DNA from: Gammaproteobacteria bacterium
Lineage (GTDB): Bacteria > Pseudomonadota > Gammaproteobacteria > PS1 > Pseudothioglobaceae
NCBI GenBank assembly: GCA_028599035.1
Contig: JAQRMT010000027.1
Span: forward strand, 1 to 15,285
Direction of reading: 5' to 3'
DNA: 15,285 bases
This document shows positions 1 to 6,902 of the stretch, piece by piece. The translations under genes were made by a program, and so were the position numbers. The notes below the pieces were generated by a model that saw nothing but the letters and a program-made list of their open reading frames with translations, was not told the DNA's origin and searched no databases. Numbering within the stretch: the first letter of the stretch is position 1; each line of letters starts with the position of its first letter.

Positions 1-675
1 AAACAAATAATGCGCCTCAATCACTTCCAAGCCTTTGTTCATCATCGTGGCAGAATCCACTGAAATCTTACGCCCCATTGACCAGTTTGGGTGAGCGCAC
101 GCCTCATCGGGAGTAATGGTTTTTAATTGCTCGATCGGCGTGTGTAAAAACGGCCCGCCACTGGCAGTGAGTTGGATTTTACTTAATCCTGATTTTCCAC
201 TTTGCAGGCATTGGAAAATTGCCGAATGTTCAGAATCCACTGGGATGAGCTCTGCATTATTATCACGCACCGCTTGCATAAACAAATCCCCCGCTAGCAC
301 CAAGGATTCTTTGTTGGCAAGCATGATGCGTTTGCCCGCTTTGGCGGCGGCTAGGCTTGAGGGCATCCCCGCACTACCCACAATTGCTGCCATGACGAGG
401 TCGGTTTTATCATGTACAGCGATAGCGTTCAATGCATCTTTGCCGTGTAAAACTTCTGTATTATTGCCCACTGCTTTTGCTAGTTTTTCAGCCGCAATTT
501 CGTTGGTCATTACTGCGATATTGGGCTGGAATTTCTCGCACAACTGTTGCATTTTTTGCCAGTTGGTATTAGCACTTAACGCAAAAACATTAAATTTATC
601 AGGGTGCAAATCCACCACCGATAGCGTGCTATCGCCAATTGAGCCTGTCGCCCCTAAAATTGTGATATTTTTCAT
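1..675 (-). CDS. dxr: 1-deoxy-D-xylulose 5-phosphate reductoisomerase, partial (C-terminal part beyond window)
   Basis: Catalyses the NADPH-dependent rearrangement and reduction of DXP to 2-C-methyl-D-erythritol 4-phosphate, the first committed step of the MEP isoprenoid pathway, in the cytosol. The 225 visible residues show the N-terminal NADPH-binding GATGSIG (residues 8-14), an ANKES stretch, the metal/substrate motif PVDSEHSA, TASGGPF, and WSMGRKISVDSATMMNKGLE near the cut end. The family is about 400 residues, so roughly 170 C-terminal residues lie off the left edge. Its ATG shares one base with the cdsA stop (TAATG), so translation is probably coupled to cdsA in an uppS-cdsA-dxr operon. 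This makes sense because UppS consumes the isoprenoid precursors that Dxr starts. No frameshift is seen in the visible part. Confidence 0.97.
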   Translation of the reverse strand, partial: MKNITILGATGSIGDSTLSVVDLHPDKFNVFALSANTNWQKMQQLCEKFQPNIAVMTNEIAAEKLAKAVGNNTEVLHGKDALNAIAVHDKTDLVMAAIVGSAGMPSSLAAAKAGKRIMLANKESLVLAGDLFMQAVRDNNAELIPVDSEHSAIFQCLQSGKSGLSKIQLTASGGPFLHTPIEQLKTITPDEACAHPNWSMGRKISVDSATMMNKGLEVIEAHYLF

Positions 676-1466
676 TATAAAAACATTGTGCCAGTAACAA
701 AAATTGGCGTAGCAGCGAGTAGCCCGTCAATGCGGTCTAACACGCCACCATGCCCCGGTAAAAGACTGCCACTGTCTTTGACACCTGCCTCGCGTTTGTA
801 AATACTTTCATACAAATCGCCTACCACGGAAAAAATACCTGTGATTAGTGCCAATAGCAAGAGCCATAAATTTGTCTCGTTGTTTAAATACATCCAGACA
901 CCAGTAATTATAAGTACGCCCACCAAGCCTCCAATAACACCTTCAATGGTTTTTCCACCACTGAGATTGGGCGCAAGTTTGCGCCTGCCAAACGCCTTAC
1001 CTGCAAAATACGCAAAGCTGTCCGCACCCCAAACAATTAAGAAAAGCAAAAGTAGTAACGGCTTGTGGTCGGTGAGGTGTAGTAGCCACAAGCCAAATAT
1101 TGGCGTGAGCAACAACAGTGAGTTAGTCGATAGCCCAAAGTTTGTTGGTTTATTGCAAGGATAATTGATGACTTTGTAGGTGTTTAGTAGCCACCAAACG
1201 CACGCTATGGGGAATATAAGGACAGCAAAAGGATGTCCAGTTGGTAGCCCAAATAGCATATTGACACTAAATATAATGACAACAGAAATGCTGAATATTT
1301 TGTTTAAAGTAGAGGTGTTGGTGAGTCTTAATAATTCAAATAAAGACAGTAAAACAATGACCATAAGATAGCCAAAAAACCAAATAACAGGCGCTTTAAA
1401 AACGAAAAAAAACATCAAAGCAGCCAACACAATGGCAGTGAGTATTCTTTGAGTCAAGTTATTCAT
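675..1466 (-). CDS. cdsA: phosphatidate cytidylyltransferase (CDP-diacylglycerol synthase)
   Basis: Integral inner-membrane enzyme that converts phosphatidic acid and CTP to CDP-diacylglycerol, the branch point for phospholipid synthesis. The 263-residue protein is strongly hydrophobic with multiple membrane helices. It ends in the CdsA signature: S-I-Y-K-R at about residue 221, then KD, then PGHGGVLDRIDG, which carries the conserved His-Gly-Gly and the Asp residues of the metal site. Length is normal for the family. The ATG overlaps the uppS stop as ATGA, and its own TAA overlaps the dxr ATG, so it is the middle gene of a translationally coupled uppS-cdsA-dxr unit, the usual gammaproteobacterial order. 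No promoter of its own is evident. Confidence 0.96.
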   Translation of the reverse strand: MNNLTQRILTAIVLAALMFFFVFKAPVIWFFGYLMVIVLLSLFELLRLTNTSTLNKIFSISVVIIFSVNMLFGLPTGHPFAVLIFPIACVWWLLNTYKVINYPCNKPTNFGLSTNSLLLLTPIFGLWLLHLTDHKPLLLLLFLIVWGADSFAYFAGKAFGRRKLAPNLSGGKTIEGVIGGLVGVLIITGVWMYLNNETNLWLLLLALITGIFSVVGDLYESIYKREAGVKDSGSLLPGHGGVLDRIDGLLAATPIFVTGTMFL

Positions 1467-2149
1467 TTCCTGCCTCCATAGCGCCTGTCTCGTTGGTTGA
1501 AGCTCTCAATGGCTTTGTCCAAATCCTCTGTATTAAAATCAGGCCACAGCGTATCGGTAAAATGCAACTCGCTATAGGCAATATCCCATAGTAAAAAATT
1601 ACTAATGCGCTGTTCACCACTGCTACGAATGAGCAAATCCACTGTGTTATTTTTTAGCGATAAATATTGCGAAAATTTTTCCTCATTTAATTCATCAGCA
1701 GTTACCCCATCGGCAATTGCTTGTTTACAAGCATTTACAATATCCCATTGTCCGCCATAATTAGCTGCAACTACTAAAGTCAGCCCAGTGTTGTTGGCTA
1801 ATAATGTCTGTGCTTCGATGGCAGTTTTTTGCACATCAATAGGGAATAAGGACAGCTCGCCAATAATTTTGAGTCGCACGCTGTATTTATTAAGTTTTTT
1901 GACTTCTCGTTTTAGCACACTTAAAAACAACTTAAAAAGTAAAGTAACCTCTTCGTCAGAGCGGTTTTTGTTTTCACTACTAAAGGCAAACAAGGTGAGT
2001 GTTTCTACGCCAATTACGCCACAGTGCTTAACGATTTCTCGCACCACACTCACCCCTTTTTTATGTCCTGCAATGCGTGGCAATTTTCGCTTTTTTGCCC
2101 AACGACCGTTGCCGTCCATAATAATTGCGATGTGTTTTGGAATATTCAT
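1463..2149 (-). CDS. uppS: (2Z,6E)-farnesyl-diphosphate-specific ditrans,polycis-undecaprenyl-diphosphate synthase
   Basis: Cis-prenyltransferase that adds isopentenyl units to farnesyl diphosphate to make the C55 lipid carrier for peptidoglycan and other wall polymers. The N-terminal MDGNGRWAK contains the catalytic Asp (D12). FAFSSENKNR lies at residues 54-63 and RSSGEQRISNFLLW at 175-188, followed by AYSELHF and LWPDF. The 228-residue length is slightly short but complete. The RSSGE stretch differs from the RTGGE of the E. coli enzyme (Thr to Ser, Gly to Ser); Thr to Ser is conservative and RTSGE is common elsewhere, so activity is expected. No Shine-Dalgarno is visible before the ATG. A TATAAT on this strand (2163-2158) lies only about 8 bp upstream, which would give an almost leaderless mRNA. 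First gene of the uppS-cdsA-dxr operon. Confidence 0.97.
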   Translation of the reverse strand: MNIPKHIAIIMDGNGRWAKKRKLPRIAGHKKGVSVVREIVKHCGVIGVETLTLFAFSSENKNRSDEEVTLLFKLFLSVLKREVKKLNKYSVRLKIIGELSLFPIDVQKTAIEAQTLLANNTGLTLVVAANYGGQWDIVNACKQAIADGVTADELNEEKFSQYLSLKNNTVDLLIRSSGEQRISNFLLWDIAYSELHFTDTLWPDFNTEDLDKAIESFNQRDRRYGGRK

Positions 2150-2157
2150 AAGCGAGA

Positions 2158-2179
2158 ATTATACCGACTACGGTAAAAT
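2158..2179. promoter_or_regulatory. back-to-back -10 elements in a near-perfect dyad between uppS and hisF
   Basis: The 38-bp gap between the divergent genes holds a 22-bp dyad. The left arm ATTATACCG (2158-2166) and the right arm CGGTAAAAT (2171-2179) match in 8 of 9 pairs around ACTA. Read leftward this gives TATAAT for uppS, and read rightward TAAAAT for hisF. Predicted starts would fall at about 2151 and 2186, within a few bases of both start codons. No good -35 is seen for either direction. The symmetry is directly visible; promoter activity is inferred. Confidence 0.55.
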
Positions 2180-2187
2180 CTGCGTTT

Positions 2188-2955
2188 ATGAGTTTAGCAA
2201 AAAGAATTATTCCCTGTCTTGATGTGCGTGATGGTCGCGTGGTCAAGGGCGTGCAATTTGTCAATATTAAAGATGCAGGCGACCCTGTTGAGGTGGCAAA
2301 ACGCTATGACAATGAGGGCGCTGATGAGATTACTTTCTTAGATATCACCGCCTCGCACGAGGGCAGGGATACTTTGATACACATGGTTGAAGCGATTGCG
2401 GATCAGGTATTTATTCCACTCACTGTTGGCGGTGGCATCCGTAAATCAGACGATGTGCGCACGATGTTAAATGCAGGGGCAGATAAAGTTGCGGTGAATT
2501 CTGCGGCGATTTTTAATCCTGATTTAATTAATCAACTGAGTGAAGAATTTGGCTCACAGTGTATTGTGATTGCCATTGATGCGAAAAAAGTGGCTGATAA
2601 TAAATGGGAAATTTTTATCCACGGTGGGCGTAAATCTACAGGCATTGATGCTGTTGAGTGGGCGCTGAAAATGACCGAAGGCGACAATGGCGCTGGCGAG
2701 GTGTTGCTAACTTCAATGGATTGTGACGGGGTAAAAACTGGTTTTGATTTGGCGCTCACCAAAGCAGTAACAGATGCGGTGAGCGTGCCTGTGATTGCCT
2801 CTGGCGGTGTGGGTAATTTAGCCCATTTATCTGAAGGCGTATTGCAAGGTGGCGCAGATGCAGTATTGGCAGCTAGTATTTTTCATTTTGGCGAATACAC
2901 GGTGCAACAAGCTAAGCAAGCTATGCAAGAAAATGGCATAGAGGTTAGGTTGTAA
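2188..2955 (+). CDS. hisF: imidazole glycerol phosphate synthase cyclase subunit HisF
   Basis: The (beta/alpha)8-barrel subunit that, with the HisH glutaminase, converts PRFAR and ammonia into imidazole glycerol phosphate and AICAR in histidine (and indirectly purine) synthesis. The opening AKRIIPCLDVRDGRVVKG carries catalytic D12, and IAIDAK carries the second catalytic Asp, D131. Phosphate-binding glycine turns are seen at TVGGGIR (79-85) and VIASGGVGN. It ends in the typical FGEYTVQQAK helix and is full length at 255 residues. Here it stands alone, without hisA, hisH or hisI beside it, and is divergent from uppS. No Shine-Dalgarno precedes the ATG and the predicted start of transcription is 1-3 bases upstream, so the mRNA may be leaderless. 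Confidence 0.98.
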   Translation: MSLAKRIIPCLDVRDGRVVKGVQFVNIKDAGDPVEVAKRYDNEGADEITFLDITASHEGRDTLIHMVEAIADQVFIPLTVGGGIRKSDDVRTMLNAGADKVAVNSAAIFNPDLINQLSEEFGSQCIVIAIDAKKVADNKWEIFIHGGRKSTGIDAVEWALKMTEGDNGAGEVLLTSMDCDGVKTGFDLALTKAVTDAVSVPVIASGGVGNLAHLSEGVLQGGADAVLAASIFHFGEYTVQQAKQAMQENGIEVRL

Positions 2956-2964
2956 TCTGCAATA

Positions 2965-2993
2965 TTGATTTTTTGATGACTTAAGCGTATTAT
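2965..2993 (+). promoter_or_regulatory. sigma70-like promoter for the CxxxC protein-ctaB unit
   Basis: TTGATT (2965-2970) and TATTAT (2988-2993) are separated by exactly 17 bp and followed by a GC-rich discriminator (GTTGCGC). A start near 3000 would give a leader of about 20 nt carrying AAGG (3010-3013), six bases before the ATG at 3020. This is the best-formed -35/-10 pair in the window, but it was found by eye only. Confidence 0.6.
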
Positions 2994-3019
2994 GTTGCGC
3001 TTTGAAAACAAGGTTTTTT

Positions 3020-3553
3020 ATGAATTCTAAAAAAGAATTGTGGGTGTTATTGGCTTCGTTTGTGCTGCCGATTGCGCTGGGGACGGCGTTTTTTTATTGG
3101 AACCCAACCGCTTTTACGGGTAATACTGTTAATTACGGCGAGTTTGTTAATCCAATCATTGCCACACAAAAAAAAGATGTGGTGTTTTCCAAGAATAGCC
3201 AAGGCGACTTGCAAGGGTTGTGGACTTTGACTTACGCAACTGATGTGTGCGACAATGCTTGTGAAAAAACCCTAAAAGAGATGAAAACTATTCGCACTTT
3301 AATGAATGACAATATGCGCCGTGTGCAGAGACTGCTGTTGGTTAATGGCTCAAGTCATTTGCAGGAAAAAGGCTTATTAACTGCCAAACCAAGCAACGCA
3401 TTGCAGCAAAAGCTAAGAAAGTTTCCAAACAACACGCTATTTTTGATTGATCCATTAGGCAATGTGATGTTGCACTATAACCCACAATCTTTGGACATTA
3501 GGCGGGTAATTAAAGACTTGCAACGCCTGTTTAAATATTCACGCATCGGCTAA
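3020..3553 (+). CDS. membrane-anchored thioredoxin-fold-like protein with CxxxC motif, probable cytochrome oxidase assembly factor
   Basis: A 177-residue protein with one N-terminal membrane helix (about residues 7-26) and a periplasmic domain. The domain contains WTLTYATDVCDNACEK (C77 and C81 spaced CxxxC, as in SCO1/SenC copper proteins) and LIDPLGNVMLHY (143-153), which looks like the beta-strand pair of a thioredoxin fold. The conserved His of true SCO proteins is not evident in the expected place, so this is not a standard SCO1. Proteins of this type are, as I recall, found in gammaproteobacterial cox clusters near SURF1, ctaA and ctaB. It lies 11 bp ahead of ctaB, suggesting work in copper or thiol handling during oxidase assembly. 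The ATG at 3020 is preferred over an in-frame TTG at 3002 because AAGG sits six bases upstream and the TTG would be nearly leaderless. Exact function is unknown. Confidence 0.8.
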   Translation: MNSKKELWVLLASFVLPIALGTAFFYWNPTAFTGNTVNYGEFVNPIIATQKKDVVFSKNSQGDLQGLWTLTYATDVCDNACEKTLKEMKTIRTLMNDNMRRVQRLLLVNGSSHLQEKGLLTAKPSNALQQKLRKFPNNTLFLIDPLGNVMLHYNPQSLDIRRVIKDLQRLFKYSRIG

Positions 3554-3564
3554 TAAATAATAGA

Positions 3565-4461
3565 ATGATGCCAACACTCAGCGACTTACTCGGCTTATGT
3601 AAACTTAAAGTAGTAGCACTGATATTGCTCACTGCGGTAGTGGGTATGTTTTTAGCAGTGCCTGCGCCGTATTTTCCTGACCCAGTGTTGGTGGTGCTTG
3701 CCTCAATTGGTATTGGTATGGCGTCAGCCTCGGCAGCAGTATTTAATCATATTGTCGATGAGCAAATTGATACGCAAATGTCTCGCACTGATAAGCGCCC
3801 TCTGCCGCAAGGCAAAGTGAGTCGTAATCAGGCGTTGATGTGGGGGGTATTTTTAGGCATAATTGGCTTGGGTGTTTTGCAGTTTTTTGTTAATACTATT
3901 ACTATGGTGCTGACTTTTGTTTCTTTGATTGGCTATGCGGTTATTTATACCATGTACCTTAAGCGGGCAACGCCACAAAATATTGTGATTGGAGGTGCAG
4001 CAGGTGCGGCTCCACCGATTTTAGGCTGGACTTCAATTGCAGGTACGCAGAATATTGAGTATGCTTTGTTGTTGTTTTTAATTGTATTTATTTGGACACC
4101 GCCACATTTTTGGGCGTTGGCAATTTTTCGGGTTGAAGAGTATAAAAAAGTTGATGTGCCGATGTTGCCAGTAACCCATGGATTGGCTTATACCAGAACG
4201 CAGATTTTGCTTTATACGATATTATTGCTGCTGGTAACATTGTTGCCTTATTTGGCAGGTATGTCGGGCTTGATTTATCTTGTTTCGGCTTTAATTTTAG
4301 GCTTTATATTTTTAGGGCATGCCATTAAAATTTACAAAAACCCAGACGATAACAGAGTTGCTTGGCGTGCTTTTATGTTTTCGGTTAATTATTTAATGCT
4401 ATTATTTATGGCACTATTGGTTGATCATTATTTATTAATAACTTTAGGGCAGGACTTATGA
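3565..4461 (+). CDS. ctaB: protoheme IX farnesyltransferase (heme O synthase)
   Basis: UbiA-superfamily inner-membrane prenyltransferase (CtaB/CyoE/COX10) that attaches farnesyl to heme B to make heme O, the precursor of heme A for the oxidase encoded downstream. The first cytoplasmic loop has the diphosphate/Mg motif NHIVDEQID (N61, D65, D69) followed by RTDKRPLP. The second has EEYKKVDVPMLPVTHG (D197), preceded by WTPPHFWALA (177-186). The protein has about nine hydrophobic helices, and 298 residues is normal. Two adjacent ATGs (3565, 3568) are possible starts; neither has a clear Shine-Dalgarno. The stop overlaps the next ATG as ATGA, coupling it to the DUF2970 gene. Confidence 0.97.
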   Translation: MMPTLSDLLGLCKLKVVALILLTAVVGMFLAVPAPYFPDPVLVVLASIGIGMASASAAVFNHIVDEQIDTQMSRTDKRPLPQGKVSRNQALMWGVFLGIIGLGVLQFFVNTITMVLTFVSLIGYAVIYTMYLKRATPQNIVIGGAAGAAPPILGWTSIAGTQNIEYALLLFLIVFIWTPPHFWALAIFRVEEYKKVDVPMLPVTHGLAYTRTQILLYTILLLLVTLLPYLAGMSGLIYLVSALILGFIFLGHAIKIYKNPDDNRVAWRAFMFSVNYLMLLFMALLVDHYLLITLGQDL

Positions 4462-4649
4462 AAGGATTAGGGCAAGTCATTAAGGCAGTAACTTCGGCCA
4501 TGATTGGTGTGGGCAAGAGAGAAGACTTGGTTAAGGATTTTGAACGCACAGAAAAACAAGGTCCATGGCCTTATATTATTGTTGGCTTTATTATGACCAT
4601 TGGTTTTATTATGGCAGTGGTTGCCGTTGTTGGGTTAGTGTTGCCCTAA
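4458..4649 (+). CDS. DUF2970-type small membrane protein
   Basis: A 63-residue protein with an amphipathic, basic N-terminal half (VIKAVTSAMIGVGKREDLVKDFERTE) and one C-terminal membrane helix (about 39-61). The layout fits the DUF2970 family of short proteobacterial membrane proteins, whose function is not known. The ATG overlaps the ctaB stop by four bases and AGGA lies three bases before it, so translation is coupled to ctaB. The last 15 bases overlap the 3' end of the convergent ctaA gene. The position suggests an accessory role in heme or oxidase biogenesis; that is inference from context only. Confidence 0.85.
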   Translation: MKGLGQVIKAVTSAMIGVGKREDLVKDFERTEKQGPWPYIIVGFIMTIGFIMAVVAVVGLVLP

Positions 4650-5615
4650 CGGCATTTTAAACACCTTGTGTGTTAGGGTGATAATGCTGAGTAACAACAG
4701 CAAGGCCATTGCGTTATGCAAAGTGGCAATTGCCATTGGTATTGACAATACCACATTTAAAATCCCCAAAATTATTTGCACCAGCAGCAAGCCACCAATC
4801 AGTGTTAAATTTCCCCTTAAGTGGTGGTAAGTTTTAAACGAATAAATCAATGTGGCAATGAGTAGTGCGGTGATTAATGCGCCAATGCGATGCATTATTT
4901 GAATAGCGGCACGGGCTGGATTTTCTAATACGCCATATTCATAATCAACACCAATCGGGCCCCAGTATAGTGCCTTGATAAAGTCCATTTCTGGCCACCA
5001 AGCACCTAAACATTTTGGAAACTCTTCGCCACAAGATAGGGCTGCATAGTTGGTAGAAGTCCAGCCACCCAGAATAATTTGCACACCCAAGATGAATAAA
5101 ACTGCCATTAATAATAACTTGTGTCTTTTCAAAATATGTTTGTAAGTAATAGGTGGGCGACTTTGGTTGAGTAATAGCCAAGTCAATAGAATAGTGGTAA
5201 AAAAGCCACCAATCAGATGCGTAGTAACGATACCAGGGTGAACCAGTAGTGTAACCGTCCACATACCAAAAGCGCCTTGAAGTATCACAAAAAAAGCAGT
5301 AAATGCAGGCAGTCCAAGCGACTGAGGGTGTTTTGCTTTGCCCTTGATTGCCAAAAATAGTAATACAAAAATAACCAGTCCCAACAAAGAAGCAGCGTAG
5401 CGATGCACCATTTCTTTCCAACCCTTAATGGACTCAAGTGGACGCTCATAGCCCTCAAGCTTAGTGCCATCTTCCACATCTGGCACAATCAATTGACCGT
5501 AACAAGTCGGCCAATCAGGGCAGCCTAGCCCTGCATCGCCGAGTCGAGTATAAGCACCTAAAACAACCACGATGAGTGCAAGGATAATTGAGATTTTTAA
5601 TAGTTTTTCAAACAT
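4635..5615 (-). CDS. ctaA: heme A synthase (COX15/CtaA family)
   Basis: Inner-membrane enzyme that oxidises the C8 methyl of heme O to the formyl group of heme A, the heme of aa3 oxidases. The 326-residue protein has about eight helices and the four expected histidines: H71 in EMVHRYA, H133 in TTHLIGG, H242 in QIMHRIG and H300 in ATLHNAM. After the first helix comes TRLGDAGLGCPDWPTCYG, with C32 and C38. A second cysteine pair, C195 and C202, lies in the other periplasmic loop. Both pairs are typical of proteobacterial CtaA. It works right after CtaB, whose gene lies convergent at its 3' end; the 15-bp tail overlap with the DUF2970 gene leaves no room for a terminator. It is divergent from coxB across a 151-bp regulatory gap. 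No strong ribosome binding site is visible. Confidence 0.97.
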   Translation of the reverse strand: MFEKLLKISIILALIVVVLGAYTRLGDAGLGCPDWPTCYGQLIVPDVEDGTKLEGYERPLESIKGWKEMVHRYAASLLGLVIFVLLFLAIKGKAKHPQSLGLPAFTAFFVILQGAFGMWTVTLLVHPGIVTTHLIGGFFTTILLTWLLLNQSRPPITYKHILKRHKLLLMAVLFILGVQIILGGWTSTNYAALSCGEEFPKCLGAWWPEMDFIKALYWGPIGVDYEYGVLENPARAAIQIMHRIGALITALLIATLIYSFKTYHHLRGNLTLIGGLLLVQIILGILNVVLSIPMAIATLHNAMALLLLLSIITLTHKVFKMPLGQH

Positions 5616-5766
5616 TTGAATATAAGGTAATTAAAAGTGAATGTTAATATACTCATTTTTTACTGCCATAAAAGTGTATTAGTATATTATTATATTCAAA
5701 TACACTTGCAAAGTGTGCTTTCTTGTGAATAATATGCACATTGTTAATTAAAGTTTTGGAGAGGTG
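5616..5766. promoter_or_regulatory. ctaA-coxB divergent control region with AAGTGT/ACACTT dyads
   Basis: AT-rich gap. A probable coxB promoter is TTGCAA (5706-5711), an 18-bp spacer, then TAATAT (5730-5735). A perfect dyad ACACTT-GCA-AAGTGT (5702-5716) sits on its -35. A second inverted repeat pairs AAGTGTATT (5672-5680) with AATACACTT (5699-5707), so the middle ACACTT is shared and three half-sites occur in 45 bp. TGTTAATTAA (5742-5751) matches the short ArcA-type consensus WGTTAATTAW, but this could be chance in AT-rich DNA. A -10-like TATATT for ctaA is at 5651-5646 on the minus strand. The repeats are seen directly; their role as an operator is inferred. Confidence 0.5.
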
Positions 5767-6879
5767 ATGAGAAAACTAACAGCAGTATTTGGATTGTTAT
5801 TAAGTTTTAATGTATTTGCTGAATACGGACTGAACATGACTGAGGGAGTAACTTCAATCAGTCGTGATATTTATGGCTTACATATGATGGTTTTTTGGGT
5901 ATCAGTTGCTATTGCAATCGTGGTATTTGGCGCTATGTTTTATTCGATGTTTACCCATAGAAAATCAAAAGGCGCAGTCGCAGCTAATTTTCACGAAAGC
6001 ACGAAGGCAGAGCTTATTTGGACAATTGTGCCGATGATTATCCTAATAGGAATGGCATTCCCTGCTTCTAAAACATTAATCGATTTAGAAGACACTTCTA
6101 AAGCGCAGATGACGGTTAAGATTACCGGTCATCAATGGAAATGGCAGTATGATTACCCTGAAGAAGGCATTAGTTTTATTTCAAATTTATCACAAGACTC
6201 CAAAGATGCGGTTAATGGCACAGATGCAGAGCGCGAAAATGCCGATAACTACCTATTAGATGTAGACAATCACTTGGTGTTGCCCGTTGACACTGCAATT
6301 CGTTTCTTAATCACTTCCAATGATGTTATTCACAATTGGTGGGTGCCTGATTTTGGCGTTAAGCAAGATGCCAACCCAGGTTTTATTAATGACGCATGGG
6401 CGAAGATTGAGAAAATCGGTACTTACCGTGGGCAATGTGCCGAGTTATGTGGCAAAGACCATGGTTTTATGCCAATTGTTGTTGATGTGGTTTCTAAAGC
6501 GGATTATAAAAAATGGGTTGCCAAACAACAGGCTGCTAAAGCGGCAACACTGGCTAAATCAAGTAAAACTTGGAGTGAAGATGAGCTAATAACCTTGGGA
6601 CAAAAGGTTTATAACACCAGCTGCTCTTCTTGTCATGGCGTAACAGGTAAAGGTGTGCCAGGTGCTTTCCCAGCGCTTAAAGGCAGTCCAATTGCAACAG
6701 GTCCGATAGAAGAGCATATGAGTATTGTATTGCATGGTAAAGCTGGCACAGCGATGGCTGCCTATAAAAACATGTTAAATGATGCAGATATTGCAGCGGT
6801 AATAACGTTCGAGCGAACTGCCTTTGGCAATCAAATGGGCGACTTAGTTCAACCTTCAGATGTTAAATCTGCACGATAA
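5767..6879 (+). CDS. coxB: cytochrome c oxidase subunit II with fused C-terminal cytochrome c domain (caa3-type)
   Basis: Subunit II takes electrons from cytochrome c and passes them through CuA to subunit I. The protein has a signal peptide ending near NVFA (residues 1-18) and two membrane helices (about 38-60 and 83-103). The CuA domain has VIHNWW (H189) and CAELCGKDHGFM (C224, C228, H232, M235). After a linker at about 245-270 comes a class I cytochrome c domain with CSSCH (C286, C289, H290) and a probable axial Met in GTAMAAY (M330). The fused heme domain makes the oxidase caa3-like. The ATG at 5767 is chosen over GTG at 5764 because GGAG (5758-5761) is five bases before it but only two before the GTG. 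First gene of the coxB-coxA-small protein-ctaG-coxC run; 370 residues, in the range for fused subunits. Confidence 0.97.
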   Translation: MRKLTAVFGLLLSFNVFAEYGLNMTEGVTSISRDIYGLHMMVFWVSVAIAIVVFGAMFYSMFTHRKSKGAVAANFHESTKAELIWTIVPMIILIGMAFPASKTLIDLEDTSKAQMTVKITGHQWKWQYDYPEEGISFISNLSQDSKDAVNGTDAERENADNYLLDVDNHLVLPVDTAIRFLITSNDVIHNWWVPDFGVKQDANPGFINDAWAKIEKIGTYRGQCAELCGKDHGFMPIVVDVVSKADYKKWVAKQQAAKAATLAKSSKTWSEDELITLGQKVYNTSCSSCHGVTGKGVPGAFPALKGSPIATGPIEEHMSIVLHGKAGTAMAAYKNMLNDADIAAVITFERTAFGNQMGDLVQPSDVKSAR

Positions 6880-6902
6880 TTAAAGTATTAAGGAGAAATA
6901 AA

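Noticed and set aside
116..697. 193-residue open frame on the plus strand
   Set aside because: It is antisense to dxr, which shows all family motifs in order on the other strand; the translation has no recognisable features.
3002..3019. TTG as start of the CxxxC protein
   Set aside because: The promoter predicts a start near 3000, leaving no leader, while the ATG at 3020 has AAGG at proper spacing.
4945..5421. 158-residue minus-strand frame inside ctaA
   Set aside because: Alternative frame of ctaA, rich in Cys/Tyr/Trp as expected for an out-of-frame reading of a membrane protein gene.
5764..5766. GTG as start of coxB
   Set aside because: It is only two bases after the GGAG; the next codon, ATG at 5767, is at the right distance and gives a normal signal peptide.
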